Shown piece after piece: positions 24,880-33,014 of a DNA stretch of 64,000 bases. Where the stretch lies: assembly GCF_014656295.1 (NCBI RefSeq), contig NZ_BNCD01000015.1, forward strand, positions 62,001 through 126,000, in the 5' to 3' direction. The notes below the pieces were generated by a model, which had not been told where the DNA came from, ran no database searches, and was given only the letters and a program-made list of their open reading frames with translations. Each line of letters begins with the position of its first letter. The stretch's first letter is position 1. The position numbers and the translations under genes are program-made. Origin of the DNA: Streptomyces sulfonofaciens (GTDB lineage Bacteria > Actinomycetota > Actinomycetes > Streptomycetales > Streptomycetaceae).

Positions 24880-26117
24880 GCACCACCGTCGTCGTCGGAT
24901 CCTCGGTGGCCGGTGTGCGCACCGCGCAGGCGCTGCGCACCGAGGGCTACGACGGCCGGGTGGTCCTCGTCGGCGCCGAGCCGGGGCCGCCGTACGACAA
25001 GCCGCCGTTGTCCAAGCAGTTCCTGTCCGGTGCCCGGCAGGCCCACGAGGTCACCCTGCTGACCGCGCAGGAGGCCCACCTCGCCCGCATCGAACTGCGC
25101 CTCGGCAGCGCGGCACGGTGCCTGGACGTGGCCGCCCGGCGGCTGCGCCTGGCCGACGGCGCCGAACTGGCCTACGACACCTGTGTGATAGCCACGGGCG
25201 CCGCCGCCCGCCCGTCCCCCTGGCCGGTACGGTCCGGCCTGCACGTGGTCCGCACCCTGGCCGACAGTGCCGCGCTCCGCGCCGACCTGCTGCGCGGCGG
25301 TCCCGTGGTGGTGGTCGGCGGCGGCTTCGTCGGGGCCGAGGTCGCGGCCACCGCACGCGGCCTCGGCTGCGCGGTCACCGTCGTCGACCCGCTGCCGGTG
25401 CCGATGGGCCGGCTGCTCGGCCCGGAGGTCGGCGCCCACTTCACCGCCCTGCACGAGCGGCACGGCGTCGCCACCCGCTTCGGCACCGGCGTCGAAGCCG
25501 TGACCGGGGAATCCGGCCGGCTCCGCGTCGCGCTCACCGACAAAACCGTGCTGCCCGCCGCAACCGTCGTGGTCGGCATCGGCGCGGTACCGAACGACCG
25601 CTGGCTGGCCGGTTCGGGACTCCTGCTGGACGACGGTGTGGTCTGCGACGAGTTCTGCCGAGCCGTCGGGACCGGGGACGTGTACGCGGCCGGCGACGTC
25701 GCCCGCTGGTACCACCCGGGACACGGCACCCGGGTGCGTGTCGAGCACTGGACCAACGCCGTCGACCAGGCGGCCCTGGTGGCCCGCAACATCACCCGCC
25801 CCGAGCACCCGCAGCCCTACGCGCCCGTTCCGTACGTGTGGAGCGACCAGTACGACTGGAAGATCCAGATCGCCGGCACACCAGCGGACGCCACCCGCCA
25901 CACCGTCGTCGGGCGGTTGTCCGGCGGCACGGCACGCGGCGGGGCGCTGTACGGCGACGACAGCGGGCGGCTGTGCGCGGCGGTCACCGTCAACTGGCCG
26001 CGCGCGCTCGTCGAGTGCCGCCGCCTCCTGGCCGGGCAGGCCCCGTTCGACACCGCCCTGGACCGCGTCGACCGGCTCGCGGCGCGGGCCGCGGGAAGAC
26101 CAGGAGCCACCCGCTGA
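24876..26117 (+). CDS. NAD(P)H:ferredoxin reductase (FAD)
   Basis: A 413-residue flavoprotein of the oxygenase-coupled reductase family (BphA4/HcaD-like). The FAD site is VVVGSSVAGVRTAQALR, with Ser-Ser-Val-Ala in place of the usual GGxAG. PYDKPPLSKQFLSG is highly characteristic. The NADH site is VVVVGGGFVGAEVAATARGL, and the second FAD contact is VYAAGDVARWYH. RVEHWTNAVDQA and VPYVWSDQYDWKIQIAG are family hallmarks. It overlaps the ferredoxin gene (ATGA). It completes a three-component dioxygenase with alpha/beta and ferredoxin. Confidence 0.92.
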   Translation: MSTTVVVGSSVAGVRTAQALRTEGYDGRVVLVGAEPGPPYDKPPLSKQFLSGARQAHEVTLLTAQEAHLARIELRLGSAARCLDVAARRLRLADGAELAYDTCVIATGAAARPSPWPVRSGLHVVRTLADSAALRADLLRGGPVVVVGGGFVGAEVAATARGLGCAVTVVDPLPVPMGRLLGPEVGAHFTALHERHGVATRFGTGVEAVTGESGRLRVALTDKTVLPAATVVVGIGAVPNDRWLAGSGLLLDDGVVCDEFCRAVGTGDVYAAGDVARWYHPGHGTRVRVEHWTNAVDQAALVARNITRPEHPQPYAPVPYVWSDQYDWKIQIAGTPADATRHTVVGRLSGGTARGGALYGDDSGRLCAAVTVNWPRALVECRRLLAGQAPFDTALDRVDRLAARAAGRPGATR

Positions 26118-26568
26118 ACCCGCGGGAGCCGGTCCCCCGCGGGAGCCGAACCCCCCGCGGGAGCTGTCCCGCCGAACCCGCGGGAGCCGGTCCCCAGGGA
26201 GCCTGTCCCGAGGGAGCCGGCCACCGCCCACGGTGCTCCCGCGGCCGGTACCCGGACCGGACGCCGCGCACCGCACGGCCCACCTGGTCCCCGCTGATCC
26301 GCACCAGGACGCCCGGCGGCCGCACCTCGTCCGTGCCGCCGACGAGCAGCGGCAGTAAGGCCCCCCCCGCACCCCGTCCGGCACCGCGATCCCGGCCGCC
26401 GCCGACGGGGTCGGCATCAGGCGGGTGGTGCCCGGCGGATGCCGGACCGGGCCGCCGCCGGACTGCCGCTCGTGCCGTGGTGTTCCGGTGCTGCCGGCCG
26501 GTGAGGACCACGAGGACGTTCGGGGGCCTGGCCGGGCACCGGCCGCGCCGGGGGCGGGGCGGCAGTGC
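26118..26568. repeat. intergenic region with CCGCGGGAGC repeats
   Basis: The 451 bases between the convergent reductase and TauD-type genes open with four copies of a CCGCGGGAGC-containing unit of about 20 bases (26121-26190) and related AGGGAGCC copies to about 26225. The CCCGCGGG cores are self-complementary and can form alternative hairpins, so the tract may act as a bidirectional terminator. No gene-like frame with a ribosome site was found in the rest. Confidence 0.5.
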
Positions 26569-27552
26569 TCACGCGGCCGCCGGCGCCGCGGTCGAGGCGC
26601 CGGACGGGGCGCCGAACGGAGGCTCGGGCACGGCCTTCGGCGCAAGCAGCACCGAGGCCCGGCCGTCCACACCGACCGGCACGTCGCCGTCGACGGTCAC
26701 CCGGCGCAGCCTGCGTGCGTGGTCGTCGGAGTCGTCCACGCCGTAGTGCTGGGTGGCGCGGTTGTCCCAGATCGCCACGTCGCCCACCTGCCACTGCCAG
26801 CGGACGGTGTTCTCCGGGCTCTCGACGTACCGCTGGAAGAGTTCCAGGAGCGCCCTTGAGTCACGGCCGGTGAGACCGACGATCCGCTGTACGAAGTTGC
26901 CGAGCAGCAGCACCCGTTCACCGGTCTCCGGGTGCACCCGGACGACCGGGTGCTCGGTGCGGAACTTCGTCGAGGTGAACACCTCGCGGTAGTGCTCCAA
27001 CTGCTCCGGCAGCGCGTCGGGGCGCAGCGCCGCGTAGTCGTAGTCGTTGGAGTGCTCGGCGCGCAGGCTCTCGGCGAGGGTGCGCAGCGGCGCGGGCAGG
27101 GCGCTGTACGCGGTGGCCGTGTTGGCCCAGATCGTGTTGCCCCCGTACGGCGGGACGACCAGTGCCCGCAGGATGGAGAAGGCGGGGTAGGCGGGCACGA
27201 AGGTGACGTCGGTGTGCCACTGGTTGGCACGGCCGCCGTAGTCAGAGTCGATGCGCAGGGCGTAACGGCCGTCGCCGGACGGGACCGTGGGGTGCGCGAC
27301 CGGTGAGCCGAGCAGCCGTCCGAACGCCTCGTGGCTCTCCTCGTCCAGGTGCTGCTGGCCGTGGAAGAAGACGACCTTGTGCGTGAGCAGCGCGGCCCGG
27401 ACGGCGGCCACGGTCTCGGGGGCGAGGTCGCCGCCGAGCCGCACACCGGAGATCACGGCGCCGAGTCGGCCGCCGACCTTCTGCACGGTGAGGCCGGCGG
27501 GGCCGGCGGGCCCGGCGGGGAAGGGGGCGTCGGTGGGAGGGGCGGAGGTCAT
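26569..27552 (-). CDS. TauD/TfdA-type 2-oxoglutarate dioxygenase
   Basis: A 327-residue Fe(II)/2-oxoglutarate oxygenase. The facial triad is complete: His 113 and Asp 115 in WHTDVTFVP and His 269 in DNRATQHYGVDD. An Arg cluster (ARRLRRVTV) just after supplies the 2-oxoglutarate-binding Arg. TVQKVGGRLGAVISGVRL at the start is TauD-typical. The enzyme would hydroxylate carbon next to a sulfonate or sulfate ester and release sulfite or sulfate. Its neighbour is a sulfatase, so a sulfur-scavenging role (AtsK- or TauD-like) is favoured over herbicide-type substrates. The start is ATG 27552 with GGAAGGACAC upstream. The frame remains open far upstream but is low in protein character. Confidence 0.88.
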   Translation of the reverse strand: MTSAPPTDAPFPAGPAGPAGLTVQKVGGRLGAVISGVRLGGDLAPETVAAVRAALLTHKVVFFHGQQHLDEESHEAFGRLLGSPVAHPTVPSGDGRYALRIDSDYGGRANQWHTDVTFVPAYPAFSILRALVVPPYGGNTIWANTATAYSALPAPLRTLAESLRAEHSNDYDYAALRPDALPEQLEHYREVFTSTKFRTEHPVVRVHPETGERVLLLGNFVQRIVGLTGRDSRALLELFQRYVESPENTVRWQWQVGDVAIWDNRATQHYGVDDSDDHARRLRRVTVDGDVPVGVDGRASVLLAPKAVPEPPFGAPSGASTAAPAAA

Positions 27553-28555
27553 GGGCGGTGTCCTTCCGGAGTTGGTCTGCCCGGGAGCGGAAGCAATCGG
27601 GACCCGGCGGACCGCGGCCCCGCGCGGGGCGGGGCCCGGCCGCAAGGCGTGGGGCGGGGCGGGCGCGGGAGCGGCGGAGGCACGGTGGGCGGCGGCCCCA
27701 GGGTGCGCGGGCTGGCGCGAGGAGCCGGCGGGACGCGAGGGACGCGGTGCACACGACGGAGGGCGGGACGCGGGAGGCGAACAGGACGCTGCGGGCGGGC
27801 GGGCGGGACGCGGACCGGGGAACGCGAGGGGCGCCGGGAGGGGCGCGCGGCTCAGCGGCGGCGGAGCACGGCCGGGCGCCCGCCGGTACACGCCCCCGCC
27901 GGGCGGGGCCCGGCAGCGTGGCGGTGCCGCGGAGTCGGAACGGTCATCGCGGACATGGACCGGAGCGTCGCAGCCGGCCACCGGTGCGTCAAGGACGGGC
28001 GGCCTCGGCGCGGACCGTACGCGAGTGGTTGAGCCGGCGCCTGCACTCCGGCCGGCCGGCCATCGTAAGGCAGCCGCCCCGGCGGCCCTGGCCTGCTCTT
28101 TCCGCGCACCCGCCGCGGTGCGTCCGGCGGTCGGAAGCGGGCACCGGTGCGGGTGCGCGCCTGACGGCACGATTTCACACCGCGGCAACAGTCGCGCCCG
28201 CGGCGTCCGAGTGACGGACGGGCGGCGCGTTCGGCCGGGCCACCGGGCTGTTGCCCGACGTCCTCGACCCGACCTGGTGGTGACCACCGAGCTGTCCGGC
28301 GTCCGTGAGTCGGCGTACCCGGAGGAGATCCCCGGCACGGCGGTCCACCGGTCGCACGCGTGCGAAGAACCGGAACGCATCGTCGGTCCGTATACCGGCC
28401 CCGAGGCGACCCCTGGGCACCGCGCCCACGGTCGTCCTGAGCCGGTTGTTCAGGGATCCCCCCAAGGGCGCGGAGGCCCTGGGCGCGGCCGTGCCGCGGC
28501 CGTGCCGACCCCGCACCGGGGCCGGATGAGACCGCTCGTCGGGGGCGGTGCGTGG
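27553..28555. other. 1-kb region without recognisable genes
   Basis: Very GC-rich sequence between the TauD-type gene and the leader-peptide promoter. Several long open frames occur on both strands but read as Arg/Pro/Ala/Gly-rich shadow translations without family motifs, ribosome sites or consistent codon bias. Given the decayed ABC ATPase further right, this could be eroded transporter DNA, but no specific remnant was identified. Confidence 0.4.
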
Positions 28556-28584
28556 TTGACCGGTTCCCCGGGCGCTGTCATATT
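28556..28584 (+). promoter_or_regulatory. promoter of the leader-peptide / sulfatase operon
   Basis: TTGACC (28556-28561), exactly 17 bases, then CATATT (28579-28584). This is one of the best vegetative promoters in the window. The transcription start predicted seven bases after the -10 coincides with the GTG of the leader peptide at 28591, so the message should be leaderless. Confidence 0.7.
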
Positions 28585-28590
28585 GCTCGC

Positions 28591-28674
28591 GTGAATCCGG
28601 ATGTGCGCCTCATCTCCCGCAGGCATGTCGACCTCTGCCGACAGGCCAGCGCGGTCTGTGCCGTCCGCATCTGA
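28591..28674 (+). CDS. 27-residue cysteine-containing leader peptide
   Basis: The peptide starts at GTG 28591 and contains LISRRHVDLCRQASAVCAV with Cys 16 and Cys 23. The SRRHVDLxRxxSAxC pattern is the one I know from short streptomycete leader peptides placed before sulfur-metabolism and sulfur-transport genes. It begins at the predicted transcription start, six bases after the -10, and lies 655 bases upstream of the sulfatase gene. Ribosome stalling at the Cys codons when cysteine is scarce could control read-through into the operon, as described for cysteine attenuation in mycobacteria. Peptide function itself is probably nil. Confidence 0.78.
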   Translation: MNPDVRLISRRHVDLCRQASAVCAVRI

Positions 28675-28692
28675 CGCCCCGCCGCGGCAGCC

Positions 28693-28706
28693 GCCGCCCG
28701 GGCGGC
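28693..28706 (+). terminator. GC palindrome after the leader peptide, candidate attenuator
   Basis: GCCGCCCGGGCGGC (28693-28706) is a perfect palindrome 18 bases after the leader stop. Together with the surrounding CCGCGGCAG and CCGCGCCCG stretches it could form alternative hairpins that respond to ribosome position on the leader. No U-tract is present. Assignment is by position only. Confidence 0.35.
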
Positions 28707-28884
28707 CGCGCCCGCCCCGGTCCCGCTCCCGGGCGCCGCTGACCTCGTCCGGCTGAGCCCTCACCACGGACACCGCGAAGCCTCCGGCGCCTGAGCGGCA
28801 CCCGGCGCCCGTGTCGCCCGCCGCACGTTCCTCGGGCGCCGCACGCCCCCCGCGCACAGCGCCCCCCTCCTATCCGACTATCCG

Positions 28885-29332
28885 ATGCGGCAGGTCGGTC
28901 CGGACGAGTCCGCCGCCGGCGGCCGGCCGGTCTCCTTCTCCGGCGGCCGGCGGCCGGCGGTCGGCGCATCGGCATCGCCCGCGCCCTGGCCCCGAACCGC
29001 CCGTGCTGATCCGCGGCGAGCCGGTGTCCGCCCCCGACGTGTGCGTGCAGGCGCAGATCGCGGGCCTGCCCACCGGCCTCCAGCGCCACCTGGGCCTCGC
29101 ACTGGTCCTCACCGCCCGCGACCTCGCCGTGGTGCGGCAGGTCGGCCACCGCATCGCGGTGCTGCGGGACGGGCGCGCCGGAGAGACCGGGACCGCCGAC
29201 GACATCCGCGCACGTCCACGGGCCCCCTGCACCAGGTCCCTGCTCACCGCCGCACCCGACCCGGACCCGCACGCCCCACGGCCCCTCAGCGCCCCACCCG
29301 CACGGACGACTCCGAGGGAGGCAGTCGCATGA
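28885..29332 (+). pseudogene. decayed Opp/Dpp-type ABC ATPase (C-terminal half)
   Basis: Residual similarity to oligopeptide/dipeptide transporter ATPases is clear but frame-broken. Frame 1 from 28885 gives QVGPDESAAGGRPVSFSGG (normally ...SFSGGQRQRVGIARALAP). A second frame gives RRIGIARALAPNRPC and a stop. The first frame then resumes as PPVLIRGEPVSAPDVCVQAQ, LGLALVLTARDLAVVRQVGH, RIAVLRDGRAGETGTADDI and CTRSLLTAAP. The Walker B DEP is changed to GEP and the switch His to Ala (TARD for THD). No Walker A half exists upstream. The final stop still overlaps the sulfatase ATG (ATGA), a fossil of an earlier operon. Confidence 0.78.
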
Positions 29333-31838
29333 CCCCCAGCAATGCCGCGTCCGGCAATGCCGCGTCCGGCAACTCCGCGTCTGGCAACACCGCGTCCGGC
29401 AACACCGCGTCCGACACGCCAGAACCCGCACGATCCGGGTCCCGCCCCGGCGGACCGGGAGCAGGACCCGGCGGACCGGGAGCAGGACCCGGCGGACCCG
29501 GAGCCGGGCCCGTCGTCCCCGGGGCCGCCCGGCGCGACCCGTACGACGGCTTCGCGGGCCGCGTCGGACGCACCTTCGCCGCGTCCGCGCCCGCCTGGCC
29601 GCCCCGGCACACCGCGCCGGCCGGCGCGCCCAACGTCGTCGTCGTGCTCACCGACGACATGGGCTACAGCGACATCGGCCCGTTCGGCTCCGAGATCCCC
29701 ACGCCGGTCCTGGACGCACTGGCCGCGGACGGCGTACGGCTGTCCAACTACCACACCATGCCGCTGTGCTCACCGGCCCGCGCAGCCCTGCTCACCGGCC
29801 TCAACCCGCACCGCGTCGGCTACGCCTCGGTCGCCAACTCCGACCCGGGCTTCCCCGGATACGGCATGGAGGTGGCCGACGACGTCCCCACCCTCGCCGA
29901 GCTGCTGCACGACACCGGCTACGCCACCTACGCGGTCGGCAAGTGGCACCTGGTGCGGGACTCCGCGTCCAACGCCGCCGACGACCTCGCCAACTGGCCG
30001 CTGCAGAAGGGCTTCGACCGCTACTACGGCGTCCTGGAGGGCCTCACCAGCCTCTTCCACCCGCACCAACTCGTCCGCGACAACACGCCACTGGACGTCG
30101 AATCCTTCCCCGAGGGCTATTACCACACCGACGACCTCACCGACCAGGCCATCTCCATGGTCACGTCGCTGCGCGCCCACGACCGGACAAGCCCTTCTTC
30201 CTGTACCTGTCGCACAACGCCGTGCACGGCCCGCTCCAGGCCAGAGCCGAGGACATCGAACGGCACAGCGGCCGCTACGACGACGGCTGGGACGCGCTGC
30301 GCGAGCGGCGCTTCGCCGCCCAGCTCGCCGCCGGACTGTTCCCGCCCGGCACCGAACTGCCCGAGCGCAACAGCGAGGCCGGCCACGACGTGCCCGCCTG
30401 GGACGCGCTGAAGCCCGAGCAGCAGCGGCTGTACGCCCGCTACATGGAGGTCTACGCGGCGATGGTCGACACCGTCGACCGGAACCTGGGCCGCCTGACC
30501 GCCACCCTCTCCGCGCTCGGTGAACTGGACAACACCATCATCCTGTTCACCTCCGACAACGGCGGCACCGGCGAAGGCGGTGCCGAGGGCACCCGCTCCT
30601 ACTTCAGCCGCTTCGTGCACCAGCCGCGGCTGCCCGGCGACTGGGACCCGGACGTCGACCGCGACCCCGAGCTGATCGGCGGCCCGCGCAGCCTGGTGCA
30701 CTACCCGCGGGGTTGGGGCATGGCCTCCAACACGCCCTTCCGGCTCTACAAGGGGCACACCTACGCGGGCGGCGTGCGGGTGCCCTTCGTGCTCTCCTGG
30801 CCGAAGGGCGTGCGGGACGGCAGGCTGGCGCGGGGCGTGCGGCCGCAGTACCAGTACGTCACCGACATCCTGCCCACCCTGCTCGACCTCGCGGGCCTGC
30901 GGCGCCCCGCCGAGCGACACGGCACCCCCGTCCAAGAAACGGACGGGGCGAGCTTCGCCGCCGTGCTCGCCGACCCGTGTGCCGCCTCCACCCACCACGA
31001 GCAGTACTGCGAGACGGCCGGCAACCGCAGCTACTACCGCGCGGGCTGCAAACTCGTCACCCTGCACCGCCCCGGCACCCCCTACGACGACTCCGAGTGG
31101 GCCCTGTACGACATCCGCACCGACCCCACCGAGATCCACGACCTGGCCGCCGAGCGGCCCGGCACCGTACGGGAGCTGGCCGCGGCGTGGGAGCGGGCCG
31201 CCTGGCGCAACGGGGTCTTCCCGCTGCCCGACGGCAGCGCCGCCCTCGCCCTGCGCCACCCCGCCGACGAGCGCTACCTGCGCCCGCTCACCCTGCTGCC
31301 CGGCACACCGGAGCTGGAGCGCTACCGCTCCTCCCGGCTGATCTCGTTCCGCTCCTTCGAGATCGCGGTCCGCCTGGAGTCCCACGCCGACGGTGACGCG
31401 GGAGTCCTCGTCTCGCACGGGGACCAGGGCGGCGGGTACAGCCTCTACGTCGAGGACGGGCACCTGCATTTCGCCTACAACGCCTACGGCGCGCTGCACG
31501 ACACCGACGCCGGTCCACTGACCGCGGGCACCCGCGAGGTCCTGCTGTCCGCGACCGCCGAGGAGGGGCTGCGCTGGAGCTTCACCCTCGACGTGGACGG
31601 CGCACGCCGCGCCGCGCCGGACAGCGTGCACCAGCTCATCGGCATGGCGCCCCTGCAGGGCATCAGCGTCGGCGTGGACCGCAAGTCGCCGGTGTCCTGG
31701 CCGGTGCACGAACGCCACGGCACCTTCCGCTACAGCGGCCGTCTGGCGTCCGTCACCTACCGCCCCGGCGCCCCCGGCCCCTACTCGCCCGACGCGGTCG
31801 CCGCGGCACTGCGCAGTGCGGCCGCCGCGTACGAGTGA
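29329..31838 (+). pseudogene. type I sulfatase interrupted by one frameshift
   Basis: Arylsulfatase-family hydrolase of about 836 residues if read through. The signature C-x-P-x-R is LCSPARAALLTG with Cys 147, the residue converted to formylglycine. Metal residues lie in VVVVLTDDMGYSDIGPFG and later FTSDNGGTGEGG. VGKWHLVRD is also typical. At 30183-30185 one C seems missing: ...SLRAHD shifts to another frame that continues DKPFFLYLSHNAVHGPLQ to the stop at 31838. The rest of the protein is intact, so a recent mutation or a sequencing error is more likely than long decay. The C-terminal 200 residues form a beta-rich extension. It would release sulfate from esters. Confidence 0.85.
29341..29520 (+). 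repeat. in-frame repeats in the sulfatase N-terminus
   Basis: Five copies of a 15-base unit encoding NxASG/SGNxA (29341-29412) are followed by three to four copies of a 21-base unit encoding GGPGAGP (29446-29513). Both keep the frame. They produce a disordered 60-residue N-terminal tail before the catalytic domain, with no evident signal peptide. Confidence 0.7.
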
Positions 31839-31870
31839 GGGCGGCCGCGCACGCTTCGCCGCGGGCGCCG

Positions 31871-31915
31871 CCGGGCCCGGGACGGCGGCTGCGCTTGCTC
31901 CCGTCCCGGGCCCGG
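31871..31915. terminator. 15-bp perfect inverted repeat between sulfatase and dehydrogenase genes
   Basis: CCGGGCCCGGGACGG (31871-31885) and CCGTCCCGGGCCCGG (31901-31915) are exact complements around 15 bases. The element lies 32 bases after the sulfatase stop, so it fits a terminator. Its loop and right arm also contain the -35 and spacer of the next gene's promoter, so it may double as an operator. Confidence 0.6.
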
Positions 31916-31923
31916 CCTAGCGT
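31895..31923 (+). promoter_or_regulatory. leaderless promoter of the hydroxyacid dehydrogenase gene
   Basis: TTGCTC (31895-31900), 17 bases, TAGCGT (31918-31923), then seven bases to the ATG at 31931. No ribosome site precedes the ATG, consistent with a leaderless mRNA. Confidence 0.55.
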
Positions 31924-31930
31924 CGGGGCC

Positions 31931-32746
31931 ATGGACAAGATCGCATTCCTCGGGCTCGGGCACATGGGTGCCGCGATGGCCCGTCAGCTCCTGGACACCG
32001 ACCACCCGCTGACGGTCTGGAACCGCACCGCGGCCAGGACGGAGCCGTTCACCGCACGGGGCGCGACGGCGGCCGCGTCCCCCGCCGACGCGGTCCGCGA
32101 CGCCGACGTCGTCATCACCATGCTCGCCGACGCGCCGGCCGTGCACGGCGTCGCCGAGGAGCTTCTGCCCGTGCTGCGCCCCGGCGTCCGCTGGGCCGAG
32201 ATGTCCACCATCGGCCCCCGGGCGGTACGGGACCTTGCCGCACGGGTACCGCAGGGCGTGACGCTGGTGGACGCGCCGGTGATGGGCAGCACCGACAAGG
32301 CCGAGGCCGGACAGCTCGGGATCCTGGCGGGCGGCGACGCCGCGTCCGTCGAGACGGTGCTGGCCCACTTCGGCACCGTCACCCCCACCGGACCGCTCGG
32401 CTCGGCCGCCGCGCTGAAACTGGTGGTCAACGCCTCGCTGCTGGGCGGCGTGGCACTGGTCGCCGAGGCGCTGGCGCTCGGGGACGCGCTGGGCCTGCCG
32501 GAGGAGACGGTGCGCAGGACGCTGGAGTCGGGCGCACTCGGCGGCGCCGTGCCACGGGCCTTCGCCGAGGGCCTGCACTTCGACATGGCCTTGGCGCGCA
32601 AGGACACCGAACTCGCCACCGACGCCGTGGCGCTGCCCGTCATGGCCGCGATCCGGGAGCACTACGCCGCGGCCGCGCAAAGGCCCGAAACGGCCCACGA
32701 GGACATCGCCCGCATCGTTGCGCACATCCGCCGCCAGGACACCTGA
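31931..32746 (+). CDS. beta-hydroxyacid (3-hydroxyisobutyrate-type) dehydrogenase
   Basis: A 271-residue NAD(P)-dependent dehydrogenase. The Rossmann motif is IAFLGLGHMGAAMARQL, then VWNRTAART. The catalytic-site block is LVDAPVMGSTDKAEAGQLGI (normally DAPVSGGxxxAxxGxL), so the two Gly after the Ser/Met are altered. The catalytic Lys is probably in AAALKLVVNASLLGG. It ends with MALARKDTELA, typical of the all-alpha domain. These features place it in the 6-phosphogluconate/3-HIBADH-like group that also includes imine reductases. The substrate is uncertain. It is transcribed alone, between two strong hairpins. Confidence 0.85.
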   Translation: MDKIAFLGLGHMGAAMARQLLDTDHPLTVWNRTAARTEPFTARGATAAASPADAVRDADVVITMLADAPAVHGVAEELLPVLRPGVRWAEMSTIGPRAVRDLAARVPQGVTLVDAPVMGSTDKAEAGQLGILAGGDAASVETVLAHFGTVTPTGPLGSAAALKLVVNASLLGGVALVAEALALGDALGLPEETVRRTLESGALGGAVPRAFAEGLHFDMALARKDTELATDAVALPVMAAIREHYAAAAQRPETAHEDIARIVAHIRRQDT

Positions 32747-32757
32747 GCCCCGGCGCC

Positions 32758-32801
32758 GCGGCCGGGACAGGCGGGCCCGCACGCCCACCTGTCCCGGCCG
32801 C
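32758..32801 (+). terminator. 19-bp hairpin terminator after the dehydrogenase
   Basis: GCGGCCGGGACAGGCGGGC (32758-32776) pairs with GCCCACCTGTCCCGGCCGC (32783-32801) with one C-A mismatch and a 6-base loop, 11 bases after the stop. It is one of the strongest hairpins in the window. Confidence 0.75.
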
Positions 32802-32922
32802 CCGTCTGTCCCGGCCGCCCGTCTGTCCCGGCCGTTCGGTCTGTCCCGGCCGCCTGTCTGTCCCGGCCGTTCCGTCTGTCCCGGCCGTTCGACCGGGTCC
32901 GGCCGTTCGACCGGGTCCGGTC
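32789..32922. repeat. tandem array of CTGTCCCGGCCG derived from the terminator arm
   Basis: Six exact copies of CTGTCCCGGCCG spaced 17-18 bases run from 32789, the first being the right arm of the preceding hairpin. Two copies of a related GACCGGGTCCGGCCGTTC-type unit follow, to about 32922. Each copy can pair with the single left arm. Confidence 0.75.
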
Positions 32923-33014
32923 GTCCCATCGGTACCGGCTCCGGCTTGGTCCTCTCGGGCCGACTCGGTCACCTGCGGGCCGATTCGGTCAATTCCGGGC
33001 GGGCCCGGTCCCTC

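Noticed and set aside
26118..26746. Long plus-strand continuation frames past the ferredoxin reductase
   Set aside because: Arg/Pro-rich shadow translation without ribosome site; overlaps intergenic repeats and the 3' end of the TauD-type gene.
27553..28380. Upstream extension of the TauD-type frame (276 codons)
   Set aside because: Composition is Pro/Arg/Ala low complexity and the TauD N-terminus with a ribosome site is at 27552.
32789..32922. CRISPR array
   Set aside because: Repeat core of 12 bases with 5-6 base spacers that are themselves repeated; no cas genes in view.
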